Shown piece after piece: positions 16,818 through 25,675 of a DNA stretch of 64,000 bases; the stretch's first letter is position 1; each line of letters opens with the position of its first letter. This DNA is from Pseudomaricurvus hydrocarbonicus (GTDB lineage: Bacteria; Pseudomonadota; Gammaproteobacteria; Pseudomonadales; Cellvibrionaceae). The stretch covers positions 97,879 through 161,878 of the forward strand of contig NZ_JAAONZ010000015.1 of the NCBI RefSeq assembly GCF_011602365.1, in the 5' to 3' direction. The notes below the pieces were generated by a model that was not told where the DNA came from, made no database searches, and saw only the letters and a list, made by a program, of their open reading frames with translations. A program made the translations under genes and the position numbers.

Positions 16818-18038
16818 ATGTTAATTGCCTTTGTGGTGGTTTTGTTGGATATGATCGGCTTTGGCATGATGGTGCCGATCCTTGCGTTTTATGCATTGCG
16901 TTTGGGGGCCGGTCCTGAATTAGCCACCTTCTGTATGGCACTGTATGTTATCGGTATGTTTTTCAGCACACCTTTGTTGGGACGCCTGTCGGATTATTAC
17001 GGCCGTAAACCAGTGCTGATGATCAGCATGGCGGGATCGGTTATTGGCTATGTCATTCTTGGCTTTGCGGACACCGTCTGGATGATTGCGTTAAGCCGGC
17101 TGGTCAGTGGTTTGATGGCGGGTAATGTGGCGGCCGCTCAAGCCTATGTAACGGACATCAGTACTCCGGAAAATCGGGCCAAGGGCATGGGATTGATTGG
17201 TGCCGCATTGGGGCTTGGTTTTATCATTGGCCCTCTGCTCGGTTCTTTCCTGGCCGGTGACAGCTTCGAAACCGCCAATTTACAATTGCCCGCTATGGTT
17301 GCCGCAGGTCTGTCGTTTGTTGCTTTATTAATGGTACTGCTGGTGATGAAGGAAAGCTTATCCGCTGAGAGTCGTACTGCTCTGCAGCAGGAGAAACGCG
17401 TTAGTCAGTGGCAAGCATTTTATCAGGTAGTCCAGCACCCGGTGATTCTGTTGCTGGTGTGTGGTGGTTTGACTTACAACGTCGCAGCCGGCCTGGGTGA
17501 GTCAATTTTTCCTATCTGGACCGAGGCTGTCGAAGTTGCCAAAGGCCCCCGCGACCTGATGCCCATGTTGTTGACCGCAGGGATCGCCATGGTCATTGTC
17601 CAGGCAGGGTTAATTGGTCCCTTGACTCGACGTTTTGGCGAAACCCGTTTGCTGTTGAGTGGGGCAGTGTTATTCACACTGGCGATGCTGGGGATGACCT
17701 TTGCCGGCAGAATGGCCAGTGTGGTCGGTGTGATGGGGGCACTGGCGGTGCAGTCGGTGGGCGCTGCCATGATTCTCACGTCCATGCAGAGTCTGGTATC
17801 GCAATGTGCGACGCCGACCAATCGAGGTACGGTATTGGGTGTCTACAGCTCAATAGGGACTTTGGGGCGTGCCATTGGGACCTCTGCCACCGGCGCAGTA
17901 TTTGCCAATCTGGGGGTGCAGAGCCCGTATTATTTTTCGGCCACCAGCACACTCTTGCTGGTGGTGTTGGCGCTGTTTGTCATAGGGCGTTGGCAGAGCT
18001 ACAAGCTCAACGCCGAGCCAGTGTCGCAGGCTATTTAA
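16818..18038 (+). CDS. MFS transporter, DHA1/TetA-like
   Basis: A 406-residue, 12-helix transporter. The loop GRLSDYYGRKPVLMIS after helix 2 is the MFS A-motif, and the helix-5 motif GLGFIIGPLLGS is typical of DHA1 drug/proton antiporters such as TetA and Bcr. ATG 16818 has GGAA upstream; TTG 16806 is an alternative and would add four residues. It is set between two maleate-isomerase-like genes in the same operon, so it may move the intermediate or product those proteins act on. Substrate unknown. Confidence 0.85.
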   Translation: MLIAFVVVLLDMIGFGMMVPILAFYALRLGAGPELATFCMALYVIGMFFSTPLLGRLSDYYGRKPVLMISMAGSVIGYVILGFADTVWMIALSRLVSGLMAGNVAAAQAYVTDISTPENRAKGMGLIGAALGLGFIIGPLLGSFLAGDSFETANLQLPAMVAAGLSFVALLMVLLVMKESLSAESRTALQQEKRVSQWQAFYQVVQHPVILLLVCGGLTYNVAAGLGESIFPIWTEAVEVAKGPRDLMPMLLTAGIAMVIVQAGLIGPLTRRFGETRLLLSGAVLFTLAMLGMTFAGRMASVVGVMGALAVQSVGAAMILTSMQSLVSQCATPTNRGTVLGVYSSIGTLGRAIGTSATGAVFANLGVQSPYYFSATSTLLLVVLALFVIGRWQSYKLNAEPVSQAI

Positions 18039-18055
18039 CCTAAGCAGAGGGTATT

Positions 18056-18832
18056 ATGGACAATTATCAAATAGCCCGTCGGGCACAGATCGGGGTCATC
18101 ATCCCGTCCACGAACACGGGGGTCGAATACGATTTACAAAAATTCATCCTCGATGGCGTCAGTTGGCATCCGTCAAGGTTTTGGATAGAACTGCGCAATT
18201 GGGCCGATGAGGTAGATGAGACCGGTGACGATGAAAATGCCGTGTTTGAGCGTTTTCTCGATATTATGCGTGGCGAAATTCCCATCTCCTTACGCAATGT
18301 CATGTCGGCCAAGGTTAATCACATCATGCTGGGAATGTCGGCGGAAACCTTCTGGGGGGGCGTCGAGGGAAATATTGCCTTTGAAAATGCCGTGCGGGAA
18401 CACATTGGTGATGTGAGCCTGACCACTGGCGCTACAGCCACGCGGGAAGCGCTGGAGTGCTTTGGAGCCAAGCGGATTTCGGTCATCACGCCTTACCCTC
18501 AGGTGGGTGATGATAATGTACGTCAGTACTTCACTGAAATCGGCTATGAAGTAAAACACGTAAAGGGCCTCAATCGGCCGTCGGCGACCGCCATTGCTGA
18601 AACACCCATACAGGATGTTCTGGCAGCGGTTCGCGAAGTGGATGGCGATGATGTTGATGCCATCATTCAGTGTGGCACCAATCTGTCCACCGTTGATTTG
18701 TTTCCGGTGTTGGAGCACACCTTGCAGAAGCCTTTGATCCCGATCAATGTCGCCACCGTCTGGCATGCCCTGCGTGCCTGTGGCATTAATGACAAGGTAA
18801 CCGGTAAGGGTAGATTGCTGGAAGAATTCTAA
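18056..18832 (+). CDS. Asp/Glu racemase / maleate isomerase superfamily protein 2
   Basis: A 258-residue paralogue of the protein at 15850, 18 bases after the MFS stop. It keeps the same motifs: IGVIIPSTNTGVEYD, GMSAETFWGG with Met94 at the first cysteine position, and QCGTNLSTVDLFP, where the usual Cys position is Gly207 but a Cys sits one residue earlier (Cys206). The C-terminal block INVATVWHALRACGIND is shared with the first copy. The shared departures suggest a distinct subfamily rather than random decay. Two copies may form a hetero-oligomer or act on two isomers. Confidence 0.78.
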   Translation: MDNYQIARRAQIGVIIPSTNTGVEYDLQKFILDGVSWHPSRFWIELRNWADEVDETGDDENAVFERFLDIMRGEIPISLRNVMSAKVNHIMLGMSAETFWGGVEGNIAFENAVREHIGDVSLTTGATATREALECFGAKRISVITPYPQVGDDNVRQYFTEIGYEVKHVKGLNRPSATAIAETPIQDVLAAVREVDGDDVDAIIQCGTNLSTVDLFPVLEHTLQKPLIPINVATVWHALRACGINDKVTGKGRLLEEF

Positions 18833-18961
18833 GTTGCATTTAGAGGTTGTTACTGAAGAAAAAAATGACTTTTCGCATATTACTCGGTAGCACAATCAGT
18901 AGACTGGATCATCAGTCACAATAAGACAGCTAAAACGACGATAACATCTGGGAGTGTGATT

Positions 18962-19144
18962 ATGAGCAATGTTGAGCTTGAGTGGGATATATTCGCCGAA
19001 GAATCTTTAAAAATGGCTCCGATTTTCGTTCGCTCAAAAATCAAAAAGCGAGTGGAAGAGGCCGCTCTTGAGCAGGGCATTGCCGTAATCACCTGTGAGT
19101 TCATGAACGAATTACAAAAGAATGAGCGCGGCGACGTTAATTAA
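18962..19144 (+). CDS. stand-alone PCP_red domain protein
   Basis: A 60-residue protein almost entirely made of the domain found at the C-terminus of the light-independent protochlorophyllide reductase B subunit (BchB/ChlB): LEWDIFAEESLKMAPIFVRS followed by KIKKRVEEAALEQGIAVITCEFM (family pattern W...A...L..vP.FVR...r...E..A...G...it.e). Free-standing versions occur in bacteria and are little characterised. GGGAG precedes ATG 18962. It lies between the second maleate-isomerase-like gene and the amidase-like gene, and adds to the chlorophyll-related content of the operon. It may assist an electron-transfer or tetrapyrrole-binding complex. Confidence 0.75.
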   Translation: MSNVELEWDIFAEESLKMAPIFVRSKIKKRVEEAALEQGIAVITCEFMNELQKNERGDVN

Positions 19145-19171
19145 ACGTCCTTCCAGACAGGGTAGCGGATC

Positions 19172-20620
19172 ATGGAGAGGCTCACACAGGTGTTGGATGA
19201 TTCCTTGCTGCTGACGTCGGCTACGGACCAGGCCGCCTGGTTGGCCTGCGGAAATATCACCAGTGAACACCTGACCCTGGCAACCCTTGAGGCCATTGAT
19301 CGTCGGGATGGGCAGCTAAACAGCTACACCTGCCTTCAGCCTGATGAGGCACTCAGAGCGGCTCGAGCGTCGGATCAGCGTCGAAGTCAAGGTTTAACGC
19401 TGTCTCCACTGGATGGACTGACACTGGCTGTGAGCGATAACATCGATGTTGCTGGTATGGTGACAAGGTGCGGCATGGATGGCCCTAAAATGCTGAGCCC
19501 GGCTCTGCAAGATGCTTTTGTGGTAGAGCGATTGCGGGCCGCCGGCATGGTGATTCTCGGTAAACTGCACGTTCAGGAGAGCCCGTCTAGCGACGTGCTT
19601 GGCGAGGCATATCCAGTTCGTTGTTACAATCCCCATAAGCTGTCTCATGCCGCTGGGGGGTTAAATGGGGGTTGTGGTGCGGCTGTCGCCGCCGGTTTAT
19701 GCAGCTTTGCCGTGGGTACCGACACCTTGGGAGCCCTGCGTATTCCCGCCAGTTATTGTGGTGTCACGGCGATTAAGCCCAGCGCAGGAACGGTGAGTAC
19801 GGTTGGCAGTTTCAGGCTCAGTCGTCGTTTGGACCATGTCGGCCCACTGGCTAAAACCCCGCAAGATCTCTACCTCATTTTACCCTACATGATGGCGATC
19901 GATCCTAACTGTGTCGGTTCCAGACCATTATTGTTGCCGAAACGTCCCGTGCGTGTGCGTGATCTTTCCCTGGGGGCATTTCAAGGCTTGGATCAGTGGG
20001 GGTTGATCCCAGAAATAGCGACAACATATGATGCTGCGCTAGAGCTGTTTGCAGAATTTGGGGCACACATACAGAACTGCGATTGGGGGGATTACCCGGG
20101 TGATCAATACCAATCTGCAGGACTGACCCTGTGTGAAGCGGAGATCGGCGTTGAGTATGGTGGTAAATTGTTGGGATTGCCCAACGCTTTGCCAGAGAAA
20201 CTACAACGCATGATCAGTCGCGGCCAAAAAATTATGGCCGCCGACGTGATAGTTGCGGATCGTCTGCTGGATGAGAGTGTGTCAAGGTTGCAAAAGGCTT
20301 TGGTGAAAAATGATTTTTTATTAATGCCGACCAGTTTACAGGCTGCTTTTAATTTCAAGGAGCCCGTACCAGCATTACAAACCTGCCTCACCAGTATTGC
20401 CAATTTCAGTGGTCACCCCGCCGTCAGTGTACCAATGGGCTGGTCGAAAGATGGCCTGCCGTTGGGGCTTCAGATCATCGGTAATCATGGCAGTGATATG
20501 CAACTGTTAAGGTTGGCTCAATGGTTTGAAAAGCAGGCTGGGCTGAATATGCGTCCGCTTCACCTCAATCATGAGACAGATCAGTGGGGCGCGCGGTTAC
20601 AGTATGGACAGCTTCATTAG
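19172..20620 (+). CDS. amidase-signature-fold protein lacking the catalytic triad
   Basis: A 482-residue protein with the amidase signature fold (GatA/AmiE-like). The three catalytic residues are all replaced: the Lys of the usual VKDN motif is Ser88 (LAVSDNID), the GGSSGGS serines are Leu and Asn (GGLNGGC, residues 162-168), and the Ser nucleophile before LRxP is Ala188 (GTDTLGALRIPA). The frame is otherwise intact and full length, so it reads as a conserved pseudoenzyme, for example a binding or scaffold protein, rather than a decayed gene. It sits 27 bases after the PCP_red gene in the RCCR-like operon. Confidence 0.85.
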   Translation: MERLTQVLDDSLLLTSATDQAAWLACGNITSEHLTLATLEAIDRRDGQLNSYTCLQPDEALRAARASDQRRSQGLTLSPLDGLTLAVSDNIDVAGMVTRCGMDGPKMLSPALQDAFVVERLRAAGMVILGKLHVQESPSSDVLGEAYPVRCYNPHKLSHAAGGLNGGCGAAVAAGLCSFAVGTDTLGALRIPASYCGVTAIKPSAGTVSTVGSFRLSRRLDHVGPLAKTPQDLYLILPYMMAIDPNCVGSRPLLLPKRPVRVRDLSLGAFQGLDQWGLIPEIATTYDAALELFAEFGAHIQNCDWGDYPGDQYQSAGLTLCEAEIGVEYGGKLLGLPNALPEKLQRMISRGQKIMAADVIVADRLLDESVSRLQKALVKNDFLLMPTSLQAAFNFKEPVPALQTCLTSIANFSGHPAVSVPMGWSKDGLPLGLQIIGNHGSDMQLLRLAQWFEKQAGLNMRPLHLNHETDQWGARLQYGQLH

Positions 20621-20761
20621 CCACATTGAAGCTGCAATTTAGCTTGACTACAGGCAGTAATCGTTGTTTTCAAATGGTTTTTTATGGGTATGTTATCTGC
20701 ATTAAATATAACGTGTTGTTGATTCAATAAAAATCTTACTATGGAACAAAAGAGGTAATCT

Positions 20762-21733
20762 ATGACTGCGCAGATCGCGGTAAGTAAAGGGGTAGATAAA
20801 GCTTGGTACTATTCAGCACCCATGGTTGGTCTGCTGGCTTTTAGTTGGGTGGTACTTGAAAAGATGATTGCACATATGTATTTGGTTACCTTGATTTACG
20901 CCGGAATACCGATGGCAATTTCTTACGCTATTGCTATTGTTTTGGGCGCTTTGGGCTTGCATCTGGTCTGGCGGGGACTGTCACAGAGCAATGAAGTGAA
21001 AGCTACCTGGTTAGGTTATATGGGTGGCGCCCTGATATGGGTTTTTTGGTTTGAAATGTACTTACATTTTATTGGAGCGGAAAATAATTTCGCATTGGCC
21101 AAAACTGCAGAAGGCATCGCTTACCTGGATAAGACAGCTGTTGGTGCTTTATTCAGTGGTGACACCAGCATTCCCCGGCCGTATTTTATGGGAGAACATG
21201 TATTCCTACAGAGCAGCTCGCTGTTCTGTCTCATGATGATGGTCTACATGGGAATGAATAAGGACATTCGCTGTCGCTTGATTTTGTGGGTGCGTAATTT
21301 GTTTGGCTTGCGAACCGGGGCACCCAGTCGGGGTTACAAACCTCAATATGCGCGAGTGGCGGCTTCCGAGGTTATGTTCGTCAACTGGTTTATGTACATC
21401 CTGATGCTGTTGGTCAATGATGAGAGATTGCTGGGCCTGCACCACTGGATGACCTATGTGATTACTGCTGTTGTGGCTGGATGGGCAGTGTATATCCTCT
21501 GGAAACAGAGTAAGCAGAAGGAAGTTGGTCTGGCCATACGCTATGCCATTGCCGTAGGGGGAGTGTTTTGGTACTTGCCAGAGCAAGCGGTATTGTGGGA
21601 ATGGTTCAAAGAGCCTTGGGTATACTACCTGGACTTTCCCACCACCTCATTGTTGATTATTACAGCGTACATCGGCTTAATGCTTATGTTTTGGAAAACA
21701 CCGGTTAATCCTGATACCGGAAAATCTTACTAA
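20762..21733 (+). CDS. uncharacterised eight-helix membrane protein
   Basis: A 323-residue inner-membrane protein with roughly eight hydrophobic helices and a long polar segment around residues 110-145 (SGDTSIPRPYFMGEHVFLQ). Several aromatic and His residues lie near membrane edges (FWFEMYLHFIG, LGLHHWMTYV), which could bind metal, haem or pigment, but I recognise no family. AGAGG lies before ATG 20762. It is the last gene of the RCCR-like operon, followed by the repeat-terminator at 21741-21860. An AT-rich 141-base gap before it may hold an extra promoter. Confidence 0.7.
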   Translation: MTAQIAVSKGVDKAWYYSAPMVGLLAFSWVVLEKMIAHMYLVTLIYAGIPMAISYAIAIVLGALGLHLVWRGLSQSNEVKATWLGYMGGALIWVFWFEMYLHFIGAENNFALAKTAEGIAYLDKTAVGALFSGDTSIPRPYFMGEHVFLQSSSLFCLMMMVYMGMNKDIRCRLILWVRNLFGLRTGAPSRGYKPQYARVAASEVMFVNWFMYILMLLVNDERLLGLHHWMTYVITAVVAGWAVYILWKQSKQKEVGLAIRYAIAVGGVFWYLPEQAVLWEWFKEPWVYYLDFPTTSLLIITAYIGLMLMFWKTPVNPDTGKSY

Positions 21734-21740
21734 GCCCAAT

Positions 21741-21840
21741 TCATTGGTATAACCAACATTTCACAGGTATAACCGACATCTCACAGGTATAACCGACATC
21801 TCACAGGTATAACCGACATCTCACAGGTATAACCGACATC
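21741..21840. repeat. 20-bp tandem repeat, four perfect copies plus one degenerate
   Basis: TCACAGGTATAACCGACATC is repeated exactly at 21761-21780, 21781-21800, 21801-21820 and 21821-21840; 21741-21760 is a degenerate first copy. Each copy carries the left arm (AACCGACA) of the terminator whose right arm follows once at 21849-21856. The array thus offers several alternative partners for one terminator arm. Confidence 0.95.
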
Positions 21841-21860
21841 ATTTTTGGTGTCGGTTTTTT
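21831..21860 (+). terminator. rho-independent terminator of the RCCR-like operon
   Basis: AACCGACATC (21831-21840) pairs with GGTGTCGGTT (21847-21856) around an ATTTTT loop, followed by TTTT. It closes the operon starting at 13647. Upstream repeats supply four to five copies of its left arm. Confidence 0.8.
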
Positions 21861-22172
21861 GCGTTTAACAATAATAATTTCGACCGCGCTGACGCAAGTT
21901 TTTAATTTTAAGAAAGAACGTGGCGACACCTTTTGGTGCTTCACTTTTTATTATTCACCAGTTTGATGCATGATTTTATTTGGTCTGTTAGAGCCAGTGG
22001 TTTGGATCAGTCCGGCTTCGAGCAATTATTGATAAATGTCATCTTTTACTTTTTTTAACATTTTTGAAATGCAGCCGCCAAGATAGTCTGGTTGCAGTTG
22101 TTGAGGAGATTGAGGTACATCCTGCAGCAACGGGTTGATAAATAAATCTAAAGATTTGAGTAGGGCAAAATC
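21861..22172. other. upstream region of TonB receptor 2
   Basis: About 312 bases between the terminator and the receptor start. It is AT-rich with T-runs around 22040-22065, and presumably holds the receptor promoter and a long leader. I see no copy of the 24-base palindrome and no small gene. Confidence 0.4.
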
Positions 22173-24701
22173 ATGAATCTTAGAAATAAATTGTTCTTAG
22201 CGGTTGCTGCATTTTCGTCGTATAGTTCAGTCGAAGTGTTGGCACAATCTACATCCGATTATTTGATCGAAGAGGTGGTGGTAACTGCCCGTAAGCGTGC
22301 TGAGAACCTTCAGACCGTACCATTGGCAATTGATGCAATATCTGCAAGTAAATTAAGAGAAAAAAATATCCAGGACCTGCAATCCGTCGCCAAGCTGACG
22401 CCGGGTCTGGTGTTCGATGTTGGTTTGCTGCCGAATGATACTCGTCCAGTCATTCGAGGTTTGTCCGCGGACCGTGGCCGACCCAATGTGGCAGTACTGG
22501 TGGATGGAATCGATATCTCCAGTGAAGCCATGACCACTGCCGGCGGCGGTAGTAGTGCCAACGTGGCACTTATGGACCTGGAACGTGTTGAAGTGGTTAA
22601 AGGCCCGCAGAGTGTGCTTTACGGCCGTGGGGCTTTTACTGGTGCCATCAACTACGTCACCAAGCGTCCCAGCCATGAGACAGACATCCATATGGATGTC
22701 GATATGGATGAGTATAATTCGCACAGTCTGAAATTTGGCGCTGCTGGCACCATGATTGAGGATGTGTTGGCGGGCGGAATCAACCTGGCTTACGCCCGAG
22801 GCGAAGGCACCTATGAAAACCCCAATACCGGTGGCGAATTAGGTGGCAGTGAAATGACGGGCGCAGCCCTCAGTTTTAACTGGACGCCGACAGATACCTT
22901 TTCGGCATTTACTCGTCTGGAATACTCCGAACAAAAATACACCTCGCGGCCGATCGTCTTTGCGCGGTCACTGGATAATGCGGTTGCTGACCCATTTGCG
23001 GACCCATTTTTGATCGGCAGCCTGGCTGACGGGGCGACCTGGAGCGGTGTTCCGGGTACCAGCGGTTGCGGGGCGGTGCCAAATTATTCCGACACGTGTC
23101 GACCACACCTGACAGGTCCAATCGGTACCCATGCCAAAGAGTCTGATATTGACTTGTCGCCAAACCCAGAGACTGGCAATGATTTCGAAGGCACCAACAG
23201 TGAGAATTTTCGAACGCACCTGGAGTTGTCCTGGGATTTAGATGATAACTACAATGTGATCTCTCTGACGGGTTACAATAAAAACAATTCCTACATTCAG
23301 GAAGACTTTGACGTATCCAACTACACCTTGGTCTCTTTTCCACCTTATGCCTCCCAAATCGGCTTCTCTGCTGATTCGGACAGCAGTCATGAAATGGAGC
23401 AGTTCAGTCAGGAGTTGCGTTTGTCCTTCACCAGCGAAAACTGGGACTGGATGGTAAGCGCCATGTATTGGCACGAAGAACTGACTTCTACTCTGGGAGC
23501 GGCCTGGTGGCTTCGTGATGGAGCGGATGTAGATACTTTGTTGCCGTATCTGATGCCTGCTGGTATCTCGGAAATTAATACTGATCCAAATTTTAGTGCG
23601 GTGATCCCAATGTACCGGGAAACCAAGCACGCTTCGATTGCGGGCTCTGTTGCTTATCGGATCAATCAGGCACTGCGTGTTACTTTAGAGGCTCGCTACC
23701 TGACTGAAGATATCGATTACCAAGGCTCAGCCGATGATCAGACTATCCACGGTGCTTTTGTTTACCCTACGTTTGGCTTGATGACCGAGAATTCACGCAG
23801 TGATGAAGCTTTCTTGCCCCGCTTGACGTTGGATTGGCAAATTAATGATGACGTCTTTGCCTATGGTAACGTAGCCACCGGCTTTAAACCCGGCGGTGTT
23901 TCAACCACCGGTGCCAGTGGTGACATGCGTACAGGCGAATACGATCCTGAAAAACTGACCGCGTTTGAGATTGGTGTAAAAAGCCTGTGGCTGGATAAGA
24001 GTTTACAGGTCAACGGCGCTGTGTTCCATAACGTCTATACCGACCAGCAGATCCCGTTTAACTACACCAACGCCTGGGGCGTTTTGAACACCTCTATTGC
24101 TAACGCAGGTGAGTCGCAAAGTACGGGTTTTGAAGTGGATGTTCAGTATAACGTTAACCAGAATTTTTCGTTGTGGATGTCTTACACATACTCAGATGCT
24201 GAGTTCAAAGACTTTAACTTAAGTGATGCTATTCAGGGCCAGGTTGATGGCTTTGGCCGGTCACTTGAAGTGTCCACCATGGAGAAAATCGAAGCGGGTA
24301 ATGTAGAAGGTGACTTCTCCGGTAAGTCGCTGCCGTTCTCTGCCAAACACGCCGCTAATGTGGGTGTTCGTTTTGAGGATCAAGTCGGTGTGGATATGGA
24401 CTACTTTGTAGAGCTATCTGGCACCTACCAATCCAAGCGTTATATCGAGAAAGGTAATCAGGGCTGGATTCCGGAGTACACACTTTGGGATCTATCCGCT
24501 GGTTTACGCAGTGATCAGTGGAGCGCCATCCTCTATGTGGATAACGTTCTGGATGATGATACCCCTCGATCAGTGTTAGGTAACCCGGATTATGGTCATA
24601 TGCCATTGACCATGTCTGGCCTGGGCTTGACCTTCGGGGCGAATGTAACCTTGCCTGAACCGCGTACGGCAGGCATTCGTTTCAATTACGAGTTTTACTG
24701 A
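22173..24701 (+). CDS. TonB-dependent outer-membrane receptor 2
   Basis: An 842-residue receptor. The signal peptide ends near VEVLAQSTSD. The TonB box and plug start are IEEVVVTARKRAENLQTVP, with the plug motifs VIRGLSADRGRPNVAVLVDG and MDLERVEVVKGPQSVLYGRGAF. The barrel ends in IRFNYEFY. It is a homologue of receptor 1 at 7823 but clearly diverged, so the two may take different substrates or partners. It stands alone between two terminators, flanked by the two RCCR-like operons, which makes it a good candidate importer for the cluster's substrate (inference). Confidence 0.93.
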   Translation: MNLRNKLFLAVAAFSSYSSVEVLAQSTSDYLIEEVVVTARKRAENLQTVPLAIDAISASKLREKNIQDLQSVAKLTPGLVFDVGLLPNDTRPVIRGLSADRGRPNVAVLVDGIDISSEAMTTAGGGSSANVALMDLERVEVVKGPQSVLYGRGAFTGAINYVTKRPSHETDIHMDVDMDEYNSHSLKFGAAGTMIEDVLAGGINLAYARGEGTYENPNTGGELGGSEMTGAALSFNWTPTDTFSAFTRLEYSEQKYTSRPIVFARSLDNAVADPFADPFLIGSLADGATWSGVPGTSGCGAVPNYSDTCRPHLTGPIGTHAKESDIDLSPNPETGNDFEGTNSENFRTHLELSWDLDDNYNVISLTGYNKNNSYIQEDFDVSNYTLVSFPPYASQIGFSADSDSSHEMEQFSQELRLSFTSENWDWMVSAMYWHEELTSTLGAAWWLRDGADVDTLLPYLMPAGISEINTDPNFSAVIPMYRETKHASIAGSVAYRINQALRVTLEARYLTEDIDYQGSADDQTIHGAFVYPTFGLMTENSRSDEAFLPRLTLDWQINDDVFAYGNVATGFKPGGVSTTGASGDMRTGEYDPEKLTAFEIGVKSLWLDKSLQVNGAVFHNVYTDQQIPFNYTNAWGVLNTSIANAGESQSTGFEVDVQYNVNQNFSLWMSYTYSDAEFKDFNLSDAIQGQVDGFGRSLEVSTMEKIEAGNVEGDFSGKSLPFSAKHAANVGVRFEDQVGVDMDYFVELSGTYQSKRYIEKGNQGWIPEYTLWDLSAGLRSDQWSAILYVDNVLDDDTPRSVLGNPDYGHMPLTMSGLGLTFGANVTLPEPRTAGIRFNYEFY

Positions 24702-24722
24702 TAGCTTATAATTGTTAGAGCC

Positions 24723-24757
24723 AAAAAAAACCTGGGAGTAAGACCCCAGGTTTTTTT
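24723..24757. terminator. strong bidirectional rho-independent terminator
   Basis: A run of eight A, CCTGGG, loop, CCCCAGG and seven T form a classical two-way terminator 20 bases after TonB receptor 2. Confidence 0.93.
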
Positions 24758-24789
24758 ATGTCTTTTGATTGGTGCTTAAGAAGAAAAGG

Positions 24790-24821
24790 AAACACCTGCT
24801 CTCAGAAGTAGCAGGTGTTTT
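24790..24821 (-). terminator. terminator of the RCCR-like 2 operon
   Basis: AACACCTGCT (24791-24800) pairs with AGCAGGTGTT across a nine-base loop, just beyond the minus-strand stop at 24831. On the minus strand it is followed by a pyrimidine-rich run. Confidence 0.75.
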
Positions 24822-24830
24822 AGCAGAAAG

Positions 24831-25637
24831 TTAGTAGAGTTTTGTGTTCGCCATTTGCTGTTTGCCCATACGTAAATCCAGCATGGTTTGTACCTGGTCT
24901 TTACCAAACACGTTCTCGGCCAACGCATTCATAGGATCCCGCTCGTAACCGAGTTGACGGATTTTATGACTGTAGGCCTGCAGCGAAGCCTGTTCTTCCT
25001 GAGGTACAGGCTTGGCATTTTTTACCCATCCCAGCCAGTGGTCCAGCATGCGATAGGCGTAAGCTTCCAGAGTGTCGATATTCTCATCGTTCAGTTCTGC
25101 CGTCAGGCTTTGCGTGGAGGGATTTACCATGCTCCTCATGTAAGTGCCGTGGCTGACATTCCACTGAAAATTGTTATTGCCACGTAATTGCAAATAGTCT
25201 TCGTTGATGGCTTGGTAGTAGGTGTCGAGATAGTCGGTATCCACCATGATGTTGCGACGCGGAGTGAAATCGAAGTAAAAGAACAGTGATGGAATGGTGC
25301 CAAATACCATGACAAAGTTTGGTACATCAATGGCCGCACTCGGAAAACAGGTAGCGTTCATGTCGAGGATTGAGGCCTTGCGATTACCTAGCCATGAATT
25401 CACCAGCCAGTCACAATCTGAGCTGGACCACGCCTGGAAAGAGCCTTCGAACTCGCCATTGGGGGAAGTGTAGTATTCCCGTCCAACACAGCCAGGATCT
25501 AATTTAAGTTCAGTAAATTGTTCAGCAATTTTGGTTTTAACATCGGTCAGGATGGTGAAACAACGATCCCAGTAACGGCTGACATCTACATTGGGATTCT
25601 CGGCCAGAAATTCATGAATGGATTTAGTATCGGACAT
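24831..25637 (-). CDS. red chlorophyll catabolite reductase (RCCR)-like protein 2
   Basis: A 268-residue soluble protein. Residues 106-141 read VPNFVMVFG then YFDFTPRRNIMVDTDYLDTYY, which follows the plant RCCR block (PHLLMEF... LDLLPRKDL..HPDYIEKYY). The C-terminal YERDPMNALAENVFGKDQVQ at residues 231-250 follows the plant D-L-x-A-N-L-P-R-x-F-G-x-E pattern and keeps an Asp (234). The acidic residue of the first block is Val here. It is more divergent from protein 1 than expected for a recent duplicate. It is the last gene of a three-gene minus operon behind a NYC1/NOL-like SDR (38-base gap), which strengthens the chlorophyll link. A general bilin-reductase-fold role is the alternative. Confidence 0.7.
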   Translation of the reverse strand: MSDTKSIHEFLAENPNVDVSRYWDRCFTILTDVKTKIAEQFTELKLDPGCVGREYYTSPNGEFEGSFQAWSSSDCDWLVNSWLGNRKASILDMNATCFPSAAIDVPNFVMVFGTIPSLFFYFDFTPRRNIMVDTDYLDTYYQAINEDYLQLRGNNNFQWNVSHGTYMRSMVNPSTQSLTAELNDENIDTLEAYAYRMLDHWLGWVKNAKPVPQEEQASLQAYSHKIRQLGYERDPMNALAENVFGKDQVQTMLDLRMGKQQMANTKLY

Positions 25638-25675
25638 TCGTTTTTGCCTTTTATGGTTTTGATAAATTGTTTGTT

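Noticed and set aside
21741..21840. CRISPR array
   Set aside because: The 20-bp units are directly adjacent without spacers and belong to a terminator arm.
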